Assembly: GCF_017656375.1 (NCBI RefSeq)
Contig: NZ_JACDOB010000014.1
Location: 1-42,608, forward strand
Length of the DNA: 42,608 nt
DNA from: Thermovirga sp.
GTDB lineage: Bacteria > Synergistota > Synergistia > Synergistales > Thermovirgaceae
Direction of reading: 5' to 3'
A program made the position numbers and the translations under genes. Below are positions 1-9,324 of this stretch, in pieces. Under the pieces are notes generated by a model, which saw only the letters and a program-made list of their open reading frames with translations, ran no database searches and had not been told where the DNA came from. Each line of letters starts with the position of its first letter. Positions within the stretch are counted from its first letter, which is position 1.

Positions 1-15
1 TAAAGGAGGATATTG

Positions 16-1404
16 ATGATGCAAAGGCGAGATAAGTGGCGGCTAATGCTTGTGGCTTTAGTTATTTTAGCTGCTGCTGTTACCATTTATCCCATAGAGG
101 GGAAAATAAAGCTAGGGTTGGATTTGAAAGGAGGAGCCCATATACTCCTTAAAGCCAAGGGGACACCAGAAAATCCGCTTACGGACGATAGTATAGAACG
201 CTTGATTGCAGTTTTAAGGAATAGAGTTGACCAGTATGGTGTTTCAGAGCCGGTCATTCAAAGGGAAGGGAAGGATAGGGTTATTGTGGACCTTCCTGGA
301 GTCTCTGATCCTGAGGCTGCATTGGAACTCATAGGTAAAACTGCTCAGCTTGAGTTCCGAGAGGTTCTTAGCTCCCAACCTCCTATGCCTCCAGGGCCCC
401 AAAGGCAAAATTATGATAGCCAGGAAGAATATGAGGAGGCCCTTTCCCGGTGGAACTCATTGAAAGAGGAGCGTGATGCTCTTGCTGCCCAACTTAAGGA
501 AGAAGTAGGAAAGAAAGCTGGCTTGACTTTGTCCACAGATGACGAAGGGGCTGTTTACTTGCTTGGCAAGGTGTATGTCACTGGTAAATCGCTGGTGGAT
601 GCTAAGGCTACCTACGATAATCTTGGCAGACCTGTTGTTTCTTTGGAGTTTGATAAAGAGGGCAGCAAGCTTTTTGAGGATGCCACAGCGTCCAATGTTG
701 GAAGGCAGATAGCCATAGTGTTGGACGGTAAAGTTATTTCGGCTCCCGTTGTTCAGGAAAGGATAAGTGGTGGAAGGGCTCAAATTTCTGGCAGATTTTC
801 GGCGTCTTCAGCTCAGAGGCTGGCTATAATGCTTAGAGCTGGAGCTTTACCTGTGCCAGTAGAGATATTGGAGAATCGTTCGGTAGGCCCCACGTTGGGC
901 GCGGATTCCATACGTTCTGGTTTAAAAGCAGGAATTATAGGTGCTATTTTGGTTTTGGTTTTCATGTTTATTTATTATCGTTGGCTTGGAGTCGTGGCGA
1001 ACATCGCCCTTCTGACAGCCTTGCTTCTTCTTTTTGCTGGTTTAGTGAGCCTTAAAGCCACTCTAACTTTGCCTGGTATAGCGGGTATAATTTTGAGCAT
1101 AGGCATGGCCGTGGATGGCAATATTTTGATTTATGAGCGGATAAAAGAGGAGCTTCGCTCTGGAAAGACATATTATGCATCCGTGGATGCCGGATTCCGC
1201 AAAGCCTTTACGACTATAGTGGACGCAAATTTGACGACGCTAATAGCTGCTGGAGTTTTGTTTTATTTTGGTAGTGGCCCTATAAAGGGTTTTGCCGTCA
1301 CTTTGAGTATAGGTATTTTTGCCAGTGTCTTTAGTGCGGTAGTGGTAACAAGAGCGCTTTTGCAGACCTTTTATAGACTATATCGGGCTAGGTCCGTAAA
1401 GTAG
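16..1404 (+). CDS. secD: Protein translocase subunit SecD
   Basis: SecD works with SecF beside SecYEG, using the ion gradient to pull exported proteins out of the channel. An N-terminal membrane helix (about residues 8-28) is followed by a large extracytoplasmic P1 region and five C-terminal membrane helices. The family signatures GMAVDGN (with the membrane Asp needed for ion coupling) and DANLTTLI are present, as is the LDLKGG motif after the first helix. P1 contains a charged, helical-looking stretch rich in Glu, Lys and Arg around residues 125-170. Two ATGs (16 and 19) follow the AGGAGG at 5-10; a TTG at 13 is too close to it. TAA at bases 1-3 may be the stop of an upstream gene such as yajC, but this cannot be shown. 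SecF follows after 15 bases or so. Confidence 0.97.
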   Translation: MMQRRDKWRLMLVALVILAAAVTIYPIEGKIKLGLDLKGGAHILLKAKGTPENPLTDDSIERLIAVLRNRVDQYGVSEPVIQREGKDRVIVDLPGVSDPEAALELIGKTAQLEFREVLSSQPPMPPGPQRQNYDSQEEYEEALSRWNSLKEERDALAAQLKEEVGKKAGLTLSTDDEGAVYLLGKVYVTGKSLVDAKATYDNLGRPVVSLEFDKEGSKLFEDATASNVGRQIAIVLDGKVISAPVVQERISGGRAQISGRFSASSAQRLAIMLRAGALPVPVEILENRSVGPTLGADSIRSGLKAGIIGAILVLVFMFIYYRWLGVVANIALLTALLLLFAGLVSLKATLTLPGIAGIILSIGMAVDGNILIYERIKEELRSGKTYYASVDAGFRKAFTTIVDANLTTLIAAGVLFYFGSGPIKGFAVTLSIGIFASVFSAVVVTRALLQTFYRLYRARSVK

Positions 1405-1425
1405 GAGCGGGGGAGGAAAATGGTT

Positions 1426-2301
1426 ATGTTTGGAAAGAATTTTTCGATAGATTTTATGAACGTTAGGAGAATAGCCCTGCTTCTGAGCATAATTCTAGTC
1501 TTAGGAAGCATATCTTTGTTAGTGTTTAGGGGCTTGAACTTGGGCATAGATTTTAGAGGAGGGAATCTCCTTCAAATTCAGTTGCCAGCACCAACAGATG
1601 TTTCCGAGGTAAGAAGCGTGATGAGTGAAGCTGGAGCGGAGCAGGCCATAATACAGGCTTATAGCGATCGTGGGTTCATAATACGACTGAAGACCGACAG
1701 TGATGAAGCTGTAAGCAGCATTCTTTCTGTTCTAAAAGTTAAATATCCTGGCATGGAGCTTTTACGCCTGGAAAAAGTAGGCCCTGTAGTGGGAAAGGCT
1801 TTGCGGAAACAGGCGATAGTTGCTGTCTGCATAGCCTTAGTTGGCATACTGATATACATAACCCTTCGATTTAGATTCCGCTTTGCCGTTGTGAGCGTAA
1901 TAGCCCTAGTGCATGATTCTTTGATAACTTTAGGGGTATTCAGCCTGACGGGCAGAGAGATATCTCTTCCCTTTATAGCGGCAATACTTACCATTGTGGG
2001 TTATTCGCTAAATGATACTATAGTTGTATTGGACAGGATAAGGGAAAATTGGAAGTCTTTGGGTAAAGAGGGAATAATCAATGTGCTTAACATGTCCATT
2101 AATCAGACCCTATCTAGGACCATAAATACTTCGTTGACCACGTTCTTGCCCGTAGCAGCCTTGTTCTTGTGGGGAGGGCCGGTTATTGCCAATTTCGCGT
2201 TCGCTATAATGGTAGGAATAATAGTTGGAACTTATAGTTCTATTTATGTAGCTAGTGCCTTGTTGGCAGAGTGGTATTTGGCTTCTCCGGAGAAAAAATA
2301 G
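1426..2301 (+). CDS. secF: Protein translocase subunit SecF
   Basis: Partner of SecD in the SecDF translocation motor of the inner membrane. The protein has an N-terminal helix, the LGIDFRGG motif, a short extracytoplasmic domain and five membrane helices. The signatures VGPVVGKAL and GYSLNDTIVVLDRIREN are intact, including the conserved Asp of the fourth helix. Length (about 290 residues) is normal. ATG 1420 lies only 3 bases from the GGAGG at 1412-1416, while ATG 1426 lies 9 bases away, so I prefer 1426; starting at 1420 would add two residues. SecD and SecF are separate chains here, unlike the fused SecDF of Bacillus. Confidence 0.97.
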   Translation: MFGKNFSIDFMNVRRIALLLSIILVLGSISLLVFRGLNLGIDFRGGNLLQIQLPAPTDVSEVRSVMSEAGAEQAIIQAYSDRGFIIRLKTDSDEAVSSILSVLKVKYPGMELLRLEKVGPVVGKALRKQAIVAVCIALVGILIYITLRFRFRFAVVSVIALVHDSLITLGVFSLTGREISLPFIAAILTIVGYSLNDTIVVLDRIRENWKSLGKEGIINVLNMSINQTLSRTINTSLTTFLPVAALFLWGGPVIANFAFAIMVGIIVGTYSSIYVASALLAEWYLASPEKK

Positions 2302-2343
2302 ATAATTTAGGTAGGAGTTATAAACCGAAAGGAGTGTGCCGCA

Positions 2344-3777
2344 ATGTCTATTTCAGCTTTTGAAAGGTTGAAAGGGGTGATATCGGCCACTCTCATAGAG
2401 AGAATAGTGAAGGTAGTTGAGAGTGGGGATGAAAAAAAACTGGCTGGTTTGTTTGACCTTCTGTCCAAGCTTGCTCCGGCAAAATATTTCAGGGAAAGTT
2501 TTGCTCAGCTGGCAGAAATGGCCAGAACGAACCATCCGTTCGTTGGGGTATTTCGCCGAGTATTTACTGAGCTCAACGAAAACTGCAGAAAGAAAGCAAT
2601 TTTAAATTTTTTGGTCAATTTTATAATTTTGGGGAGAGCTATCCGAGACCGTAAGGAAAAGGAGTTAGGAGTACACATCCCCAATTTTATGGTTATAAGC
2701 CCCACAATGCGCTGCAATCTCAATTGTAAAGGATGCTATGCGTCGGCGTATTCCAAGGAAGGCGACCTTCCCATAGAGGTTGTGGACAGGGTTATCAGTG
2801 AGGCAAAAGAGTTGGGAATGTACTTTTTTACTTTTTCTGGAGGCGAATGCTTTATTAGGGAGGATCTTCTTGACTTTTGGGAGAAGCATGATGATTGCTA
2901 TTTTCAGGTTTACACGAATGGCACACTGCTGGATGATAAGATGACCGATAGGCTAGCCGAGATGGGCAATGTAGCCCCTATGCTCTCGGTGGAAGGGTCG
3001 AAGGAAGAAACAGATTACAGGCGAGGGCCTGGTGTATACGAAAAGGTTATGAACTCTTTTGAACTTTTGAGGCGAAAAGGGATATTGTATGGGTTCAGTG
3101 CTACCTTTACTCGAAGTAGTGCGGAGTATCTTCTAAAAGATGAATTTATCGAAAAGATGCTGGATAAAGGTTGTAAGGTCGGATGGTTTTTCCAGTATAT
3201 TCCCACGGGTGGCGCGCCTGATTTGAATTATATGGCGACTCCACAGCAGAGGGCCGCGCTTCACGAAAAAGTGGAAGAATGGCGAAGCAAATATCCCATA
3301 TTTTTGGGGGATTTTTGGAACGACGGTCCTTATGTAGATGGATGTATGGCTGGAGGGCAGAGATATCTTCACATTATTTCGAGCGGAGATGTTGAGCCGT
3401 GTGTGTTCGTTCACTTCGCGGTGGATAATATAAAGGAGAAGTCCCTCTTGGAGGTGCTCCAGAGCGACTTTTTTAAGGCTATAAGAGAAGCTCAGCCTTA
3501 TGATGACGATAATCTCCTTTGTCCTTGTTTGATAATAGATCACCCCCACGTACTGAGAGAGTTGGTTAAAAAATATAGGGCAAAACCTACCCATCCAGGG
3601 GCAGAGGCGCTCTTAAAAGATCTTGTGCTTGGGTTGGACAAATATAGTGAAGAAATAAGATCAATTTTTGGGCCTGAGTGGGAAGAAAGAGGTCGCAGCA
3701 AGTATCTTAAAAGCTTGGAAAAGGAAGACAAAAAGGAGCCTTTGGAGAGAATAAAGAAAAGGATAGAGGTCAAATAA
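2344..3777 (+). CDS. Radical SAM protein with C-terminal cysteine cluster, function unknown
   Basis: A radical SAM enzyme of COG0535 type. Cys124, Cys128 and Cys131 form the CxxxCxxC that binds the 4Fe-4S cluster and S-adenosylmethionine, followed by the SAM-binding GGE at 166-168. About 115 mostly helical residues precede the core. The C-terminal part holds Cys334, Cys353, Cys393 and Cys395 (ending in a CPC), a spacing reminiscent of SPASM or twitch domains that bind extra Fe-S clusters in peptide-modifying enzymes. The start is secure: AAAGGAG at 2328-2334, 9 bases before ATG. It sits between secF and a LapA-like gene with no peptide substrate gene visible, so I cannot name a substrate. The run of eight adenines near 2432 is read in frame. 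Confidence 0.85.
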   Translation: MSISAFERLKGVISATLIERIVKVVESGDEKKLAGLFDLLSKLAPAKYFRESFAQLAEMARTNHPFVGVFRRVFTELNENCRKKAILNFLVNFIILGRAIRDRKEKELGVHIPNFMVISPTMRCNLNCKGCYASAYSKEGDLPIEVVDRVISEAKELGMYFFTFSGGECFIREDLLDFWEKHDDCYFQVYTNGTLLDDKMTDRLAEMGNVAPMLSVEGSKEETDYRRGPGVYEKVMNSFELLRRKGILYGFSATFTRSSAEYLLKDEFIEKMLDKGCKVGWFFQYIPTGGAPDLNYMATPQQRAALHEKVEEWRSKYPIFLGDFWNDGPYVDGCMAGGQRYLHIISSGDVEPCVFVHFAVDNIKEKSLLEVLQSDFFKAIREAQPYDDDNLLCPCLIIDHPHVLRELVKKYRAKPTHPGAEALLKDLVLGLDKYSEEIRSIFGPEWEERGRSKYLKSLEKEDKKEPLERIKKRIEVK

Positions 3778-3811
3778 AAGTTTTTAGGCTCAAGGGGGAA
3801 GGTGGTAAAGG

Positions 3812-4204
3812 GTGAGAAGTTATGCTTTGGCAATAGCGGTGGCTATGTTGGTTGCGGCTCTTTATGCATTTCAGAATCCTCAGGAAGTAGTCGTTAAATT
3901 TTTCAGTTGGGAAAGAGAGCTACCTCAAGGTATATGGGAGGTTCTGCTTTTTGCGGCCGGAGGAGTGTTAATGTGGCTGGTTTCTTTGTTTGCTCTTGTG
4001 GAAAGTCGAGCTAAATTAATAAAGCAAATTAAAGAAAAAGATAAGAAAATCAAAGACCTAGAAGCAGAAAAAAATTCACTGATCAAAGCGATAGGCGAAA
4101 AGAATGAGAAGGTGGAATCTGAGACCACCTATCCTTCGGCTGCTGAAGAAGTCAAAGAAATAAAGACTCAGCCAACTGAAAAAACAGAGAAAGAGGGGGA
4201 CTAG
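3812..4204 (+). CDS. LapA/DUF1049-like small membrane protein
   Basis: This 130-residue protein has two membrane helices (about residues 4-20 and 40-62) joined by a short loop with QNPQEVVVKFF, which matches the LapA domain pattern (helix, QN.., V.. F, helix). The rest is a charged coiled coil (about 65-100) and a Glu/Lys/Thr-rich tail. In enterobacteria the LapA-family proteins LapA/LapB act in envelope assembly at the lipopolysaccharide level; LapB is not in this window. GTG is the start, with AAGGTGG at 3799-3805 six bases upstream. The role here is inferred only from the domain. Confidence 0.75.
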   Translation: MRSYALAIAVAMLVAALYAFQNPQEVVVKFFSWERELPQGIWEVLLFAAGGVLMWLVSLFALVESRAKLIKQIKEKDKKIKDLEAEKNSLIKAIGEKNEKVESETTYPSAAEEVKEIKTQPTEKTEKEGD

Positions 4205-4213
4205 TAAGACGTT

Positions 4214-5872
4214 TTGAACATATGGCCATTAGAAAGGGTTTCCCTCAAGACCCTAAAATCGGAAGATGACGAACTGGCAGCCAAGTGCGGCTGTTCACCT
4301 ATAGTGGCTGCCCTTTTAAGGATTAAATATGGTTTTGGCAGAGGTGACATTCTAAGGGCTCGGGAGTGGCTTAACCCGAGCCTAAAAAGCGCCTTGCTAT
4401 CGCTAGAGTATACCGAAGAAGAGAAAGAAGCTGCAAATGTGTGGCAGAGGAACAAAGGTGCCGCAAGAGTAGCAGTTTACGGAGACTACGATGTGGATGG
4501 CGTTTGTGCCACCACTCTAGCTGTGGAGATGGCACTGAAAAGTTTTTTAAGCGTGCGGTATTTTATTCCTCACAGGCATGAACAAGGATACGGAGTTCAT
4601 AAGAGTATCATCAGAGATTTGGCTCGCGATCGATGTAACCTCTTGATAGTGGTTGACTGTGGCACCAGAGATATAGAAGCTTTATCTGAAGCTGCAAAAG
4701 CAGGTATTGATGTTTTGGTATTTGATCATCACGCGCCTGGAGATGCCCTTCCGGAAGGGGTAGTAGTCGTCAATCCCTATGTAACCGGAAGCCCAGAGAG
4801 CAAAACTCTTTGTGCCACTGGGGTTTTGTGGAAGTGGGCCGTAAAGAGCCGTATTTTTGATCCCAAGTGGCTGATTTCTAAACTTGACCTTGTTGCCCTC
4901 GCAACTATAGCAGATTCAATGCCGTTAGGGCTTCTGAATAGGGCGCTTGTCAAGGCAGGTATAAATGTATTGCGCAAGCAAACCAGAGGTGGTCTTGCTG
5001 CTTTGGCTGGTGAAATGAGGCTTAACGTCAACGTTATTGATGAGGAAGACCTTTCCATGAGAGTTATTCCTGCGCTGAACGCAGCAGGTAGGCTTGACTT
5101 AGCAGAACTTTCCGTGAAAGTCCTTTTGGGGCATGATAATGTGAAAACCTATGTGCAAAAGCTTATAGCGTTGAACAGAAGACGGCAATGTCTATCAAGT
5201 AACTTGTTAGAAGAACTTTGGCCATTAATTGAAAGAGGAGAACATGTAGTATGCGATGAAAAATGGCCTGCTGGCGTCTTGAGCGGTGTAGCTAGCCGCT
5301 TGTGCAGTGAAACGGGGAAGGCCATAGCTTTGGCTGCACCAGTTGGGAAGGTTATAAGAGGCACCCTGAGGGTGCCGAAAGGATCAGATGCCCTTCAGGT
5401 TTTAACGGAGGTGGCACCATATCTTGAGGCATGGGGAGGGCATAAGTTTGCTGCAGGTTTTTCTGTGGATGCTAAAAAGTGGGATGAGCTGAAAGAACGC
5501 ATGGACAACATACTTAAAGGCATAGAACCTTCCTTTGAAGAACTGGAAGTATTGGATATTTCTCCTTCTTGTTTGTCTTTGAACGAAGTGTTACAAATAA
5601 AGCAATTGGGTCCCTTTGGGGTGGGCAACCCCGCTCCTTTGTTTTTTGCCAAAAGAGAAAGTCCTTTGGAATTACTCCCCCTAGGTAAGGATGGAAGGCA
5701 TTTCAGGGTAAAATCGGGAGAAAACAGCTACATAGCCTTCAATGGGGCGTCAAGTAAGGATATAATAATAGATTCATATGGCTGGATTTATAGGCCCAAA
5801 ATAAATTATTGGCGAGGAAACGTCAAGGTTGATATGTTGTTAGATCGAGTAGTAGTGAATCGGTGTGAATAA
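4214..5872 (+). CDS. recJ: Single-stranded-DNA-specific exonuclease RecJ
   Basis: RecJ degrades single-stranded DNA 5' to 3' in recombination and repair. The DHH-family motifs are in order: GDYDVDG (residues 90-96), VVDCG with Asp148, DHH at 171-173, and the ATIADSMPL segment carrying the fourth metal ligand. The DHHA1 domain has GGHKFAAG, and a C-terminal OB-like domain contains QLGPFGVGNPAP. Length (552) is typical of compact RecJ. The start is TTG; no in-frame ATG lies near, and the only purine-rich signal (GAGGGGG at about 4193-4199) is somewhat far, so translation may be coupled to the preceding gene, which ends 9 bases before. recJ next to rel and dtd is a common arrangement. Confidence 0.95.
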   Translation: MNIWPLERVSLKTLKSEDDELAAKCGCSPIVAALLRIKYGFGRGDILRAREWLNPSLKSALLSLEYTEEEKEAANVWQRNKGAARVAVYGDYDVDGVCATTLAVEMALKSFLSVRYFIPHRHEQGYGVHKSIIRDLARDRCNLLIVVDCGTRDIEALSEAAKAGIDVLVFDHHAPGDALPEGVVVVNPYVTGSPESKTLCATGVLWKWAVKSRIFDPKWLISKLDLVALATIADSMPLGLLNRALVKAGINVLRKQTRGGLAALAGEMRLNVNVIDEEDLSMRVIPALNAAGRLDLAELSVKVLLGHDNVKTYVQKLIALNRRRQCLSSNLLEELWPLIERGEHVVCDEKWPAGVLSGVASRLCSETGKAIALAAPVGKVIRGTLRVPKGSDALQVLTEVAPYLEAWGGHKFAAGFSVDAKKWDELKERMDNILKGIEPSFEELEVLDISPSCLSLNEVLQIKQLGPFGVGNPAPLFFAKRESPLELLPLGKDGRHFRVKSGENSYIAFNGASSKDIIIDSYGWIYRPKINYWRGNVKVDMLLDRVVVNRCE

Positions 5873-5883
5873 AGGGATTGACC

Positions 5884-8205
5884 ATGACGGGTGATGTAAA
5901 TAGGCCGAAAGATGATGAGAATATGAAAATGAAGAAAGCCACGGAGATGCAGGCAACCCAGAAGAAAAAATCCATGCGTCTTCTAAGGGATAGCTTTGTC
6001 GGGCGTTTGCCCAAAGACCAAAGAGATATGTCCGTAAAAATGGCCTGGCAAGAATTTTGGGCTAAAGCGTCCAGCTATTTGCCAAAGGAAGATCTTATCA
6101 GATGTGGAGAAGCGTTTGTATTTGCCGCCACGGCCCATGATGGCCAGTTCAGGCTTTCCAAGGAACCCTATGTGGTTCACCCTGTGCGCGTGGCTGCTAT
6201 CCTTGCTGATATGGAACTAGATGTAAGTACATTGAAAGCTGCCTTTTTGCACGACGTGTTGGAGGATACTTCCGTGCCCCCTGAGGAGATTGCAACTCTG
6301 TTTGGGGAAGACGTTTTTTTGTTGGTTGACGGAGTTACCAAGCTTGGGAAAATCACTTTTAAGTCCTTCGAGGATTATCAGGCAGAGAACCTCAGGAAGA
6401 TGTTCCTCGTTATGGCAAAAGATATTAGAGTAGTTCTTATAAAGTTGGCGGATAGGCTCCATAACATTAAGACCATACAGTATCTGAGGACGGATAAACA
6501 GGTCAGAATAGCAAAGGAAACCTTGGAGATTTATGCCCCTCTGGCACATAGGTTGGGTATATACCAAATAAAGAGAGAATTGGAGGACGCAGCTTTCAAA
6601 GTGGCCGATCCGGAGGCCTATTATGATATAAGGCGGAGGGTTAAAAAGAAGCTTCCGGAAAGGGAAAGTATCATAAAACAGGCCATGACTATATTGGAAG
6701 GGAAGCTTAATGAGATGGGCGTAAAGGCCCATATAACTGGTAGGGCCAAGCACTTCTACAGCATATATGAGAAGATGCGCAGGAAAAACGTCTCTTTAGA
6801 GGAACTTTTCGACCTATTGGCCCTTAGAGTTATAGTTGATGATGTGGCAACTTGTTATACGGTATTAGGTGTAGTGCATACTATTTGGAAACCTCTTCCA
6901 GGTCAGTTTGACGATTATATAGCTAATCCCAAGAGCAATATGTACCAATCTTTACATACAGCAGTTATAGGCCCTAGTGGTGAGCCTTTGGAGGTTCAGA
7001 TAAGAACCTGGGATATGCATTGGCTGGCGGAGTACGGTGTCGCTTCCCACTGGAGGTACAAGGAGGGCAAGCAAAAGCTTGACGAGCTAGATCAGAAACT
7101 ATCATGGATAAGACAAGCTTTGGAGGCGCAAGCAGAAACATCTGAACCCTCTGAATTCTTGGAGCATGTGAAAGCTGATGTACTCTCCTCTGAGGTCTTT
7201 GTGTTCACTCCGAAAGGAGATGTAATTTCCCTTCCTTTAGGTTCTACACCGCTGGACTTTGCCTATACAATTCACACAGAGGTGGGCAATAAATTCATTG
7301 GGGCCATGGTAAATAACCGGATCGTGCCTATGGACTACGAGCTCCAAAATGGCGATATAGTAAAGATTCTTACCTCTCCTCATGGAAAGCCGTCAAGGGA
7401 CTGGCTAAATATAGCGAAAAGCAATAGGGCAAAAAGTAAGATAAGGTCTTATTTTAGGCAACAAGAGAAGAACGAAAGAGAAGAAAAGATTACAAAAGGG
7501 AAAGAATACCTTACAAGAGAAATAAAAAAGAGATTGCACAAGGAAAAAGAGGAAGACAAAGGCGTAGCTTTATCAACGTCTCTATTAAACAAGGTGGCTA
7601 AAGATATAGGGTACTCCAATTTTGAGGAGTTACTAATGGCCATAGGGACAGGCGAAGTTGGGGCATCCCAGGTTGCCTCTAAGTATCTGGGATTGGAAAC
7701 TTCAAAGGCGGCAAAAGAAGAGGTGGTTCTAGAGGCAGTAAAAGAAGAAAAGGAAGAAGCTAAGACATATGATGCAGAGATAGTAGTACAAGGCATTCAA
7801 GGCCTTCTTGTGGGCAGGGCAAATTGTTGCAAGCCTCTTCCAGGGGATCGCATAGTGGGAGTAGTTACAAAGCGAAGAGGCGTAATTGTGCATAAGGACG
7901 ACTGTCCTAACATTAGTAAGATTCCCAGGGACAGATTGGTAGAAGTTGAGTGGGGTAGTAGAAGATCAGAACGCTACAGTACGAGACTCAGAATTGATGG
8001 GACAGACAGGCCTGGGCTATTTGCAGATGTTGCTCATACCATAAATACATGTGATGGGACTATCCTTCAGGTAAGAGCTTCCGTCACAGGTACAGGGAGA
8101 GCCAGGATGGTTGTGGATCTGAAGGTGAAGGATATAGAACATCTTTATCAAATAATAGCTAAAATCAATGTGGTAAAGGGTGTAATAGAAGTAATACGGG
8201 GGTGA
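5884..8205 (+). CDS. rel: Bifunctional (p)ppGpp synthetase/hydrolase (RelA/SpoT family)
   Basis: Makes and breaks the stringent-response alarmone. Numbering from the upstream TTG at 5878, the HD hydrolase domain is complete (His101, HD at 125-126 in FLHDVLEDT, ADRLHN at 191-196), so hydrolysis should be active. The synthetase domain (about 285-395) has YSIYEKM, CYTVLG, DYIANPKSNMYQSLHT and EVQIRT. Then come TGS (about 440-500), the CCKPLPGD...HKDDC zinc-finger-type region (about 650-677) and a C-terminal ACT domain (about 700-775). About 50 charged, low-complexity residues precede the HD domain, so a later start is possible. ATG 5884 sits 6 bases after AAAGGGA; TTG 5878 would abut it. Confidence 0.97.
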   Translation: MTGDVNRPKDDENMKMKKATEMQATQKKKSMRLLRDSFVGRLPKDQRDMSVKMAWQEFWAKASSYLPKEDLIRCGEAFVFAATAHDGQFRLSKEPYVVHPVRVAAILADMELDVSTLKAAFLHDVLEDTSVPPEEIATLFGEDVFLLVDGVTKLGKITFKSFEDYQAENLRKMFLVMAKDIRVVLIKLADRLHNIKTIQYLRTDKQVRIAKETLEIYAPLAHRLGIYQIKRELEDAAFKVADPEAYYDIRRRVKKKLPERESIIKQAMTILEGKLNEMGVKAHITGRAKHFYSIYEKMRRKNVSLEELFDLLALRVIVDDVATCYTVLGVVHTIWKPLPGQFDDYIANPKSNMYQSLHTAVIGPSGEPLEVQIRTWDMHWLAEYGVASHWRYKEGKQKLDELDQKLSWIRQALEAQAETSEPSEFLEHVKADVLSSEVFVFTPKGDVISLPLGSTPLDFAYTIHTEVGNKFIGAMVNNRIVPMDYELQNGDIVKILTSPHGKPSRDWLNIAKSNRAKSKIRSYFRQQEKNEREEKITKGKEYLTREIKKRLHKEKEEDKGVALSTSLLNKVAKDIGYSNFEELLMAIGTGEVGASQVASKYLGLETSKAAKEEVVLEAVKEEKEEAKTYDAEIVVQGIQGLLVGRANCCKPLPGDRIVGVVTKRRGVIVHKDDCPNISKIPRDRLVEVEWGSRRSERYSTRLRIDGTDRPGLFADVAHTINTCDGTILQVRASVTGTGRARMVVDLKVKDIEHLYQIIAKINVVKGVIEVIRG

Positions 8206-8211
8206 ATGCCT

Positions 8212-8664
8212 GTGCGGGCTGTGATACAGAGGGTAAATTGGGCAGAAGTGACAGTCGAAGGTGAAACTATAGGAGCAATAGATAAGGGGCTTTTAGTCCT
8301 TTTAGGTGTCACTGAGAGCGATACAGATAAAGATGTCAGTTGGATGGTGGAGAAGATTGTAAATTTAAGGATTTTTGAGGATCAAATGGGCAAGATGAAC
8401 CTTTCCCTGAAGGATTTAGGAGGCCAAATGTTGGTGGTTTCCCAATTTACCTTATACGGAGACTGTCGTAAAGGCAGAAGGCCTTCTTTTGTGAAGGCTG
8501 CTGAGCCTTCAAAGGCTAAAAAATTATATGAAGCATTTATAGACTCCGTAAGGTCCCTTGGTACACAGGTAGAGGAGGGCAAGTTCCAAGCCCACATGGA
8601 GGTAAAGTTGTGTAATGATGGGCCGGTTACACTTATAGTGGATAGTAAGGAGGTCTTAGGTTAA
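8212..8664 (+). CDS. dtd: D-aminoacyl-tRNA deacylase
   Basis: Removes D-amino acids (and glycine from tRNA-Ala) mischarged on tRNA. The two active-site signatures of DTD are present: SQFTLYGD and NDGPVTLI. The family usually begins MRAVxQRV, which is exactly what starting at GTG 8212 gives. ATG 8206, directly after the rel stop, would add two residues and lies too near the G-run at 8198-8202. The gene is therefore translationally coupled to rel, with 6 bases between them. Length (150) is normal. Confidence 0.95.
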   Translation: MRAVIQRVNWAEVTVEGETIGAIDKGLLVLLGVTESDTDKDVSWMVEKIVNLRIFEDQMGKMNLSLKDLGGQMLVVSQFTLYGDCRKGRRPSFVKAAEPSKAKKLYEAFIDSVRSLGTQVEEGKFQAHMEVKLCNDGPVTLIVDSKEVLG

Positions 8665-9299
8665 TGAACATAAAAAGGTTTCCTTTAGGTCCCTTATGGA
8701 CTAACGGCTATTTAGTTTGGGATTCAGATGGCAGAGGATTTTTCGTTGACCCTGGCGGTCCTATGGGAGAAGTTATAGAATTTATAAAGAATGCCAATAT
8801 AGGATTGGAAATGGTGTTACTTACCCATGGCCACTCTGATCACATTTTCGGCCTAGAGGAGATAAGACCTTTGGCGAAAAAAGGAGTAGGAATTCATGAG
8901 TTAGATGCTCCGTTATTGGAAAAGCCTGAGCTCAACCTTTCTGCATTTCTTAGCAAGCCGTGTGCTGCTAAGCCTGCGGAACAGAAATTGCAAGATGGTC
9001 AAGTTTTAGAGATAGGCTCTATGAAAGTAGAAGTTATTCATACGCCGGGACACACTAGAGGAAGCTGCTGCTTGATGGCCAATGACGAAGACGAAGCTAT
9101 ACTTTTATCAGGTGATACCCTTTTTGCCCAAAGTATAGGAAGGACAGACCTGCCTGGAGGAGATCAGAGGGAACTAGAGTGTTCTTTAAAAAAACTTGCT
9201 CGGCTTAAGGATGACATGCAAGTTTTTCCCGGTCATGGTCCAGATACCACTATAGGGGCAGAGAGGAGAAATAATCCTTTTTGGCCTATGGAAGAGTAA
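8664..9299 (+). CDS. Metallo-beta-lactamase-fold hydrolase (glyoxalase II-like)
   Basis: A 211-residue single-domain hydrolase. The zinc-binding THGHSDH (His55, His57, Asp59, His60) is followed by HTPGHTRGS, SGDTLF and FPGHG, the full ligand set of the glyoxalase II/YcbL-like branch. It lacks the extra C-terminal substrate domain of true glyoxalase II, so the substrate is uncertain; a thioester is a guess from the family. The start overlaps the dtd stop (TAATG), with AAGGAGGT at 8647-8654 nine bases upstream. Confidence 0.88.
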   Translation: MNIKRFPLGPLWTNGYLVWDSDGRGFFVDPGGPMGEVIEFIKNANIGLEMVLLTHGHSDHIFGLEEIRPLAKKGVGIHELDAPLLEKPELNLSAFLSKPCAAKPAEQKLQDGQVLEIGSMKVEVIHTPGHTRGSCCLMANDEDEAILLSGDTLFAQSIGRTDLPGGDQRELECSLKKLARLKDDMQVFPGHGPDTTIGAERRNNPFWPMEE

Positions 9300-9324
9300 A
9301 GGCCTTAATAGATTTTATTGAAAG

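Noticed and set aside
2431-2439. Run of eight adenines in the radical SAM gene as a programmed frameshift site
   Set aside because: The frame continues through it into a complete conserved domain, and the alternative frame soon ends with no recognisable product.
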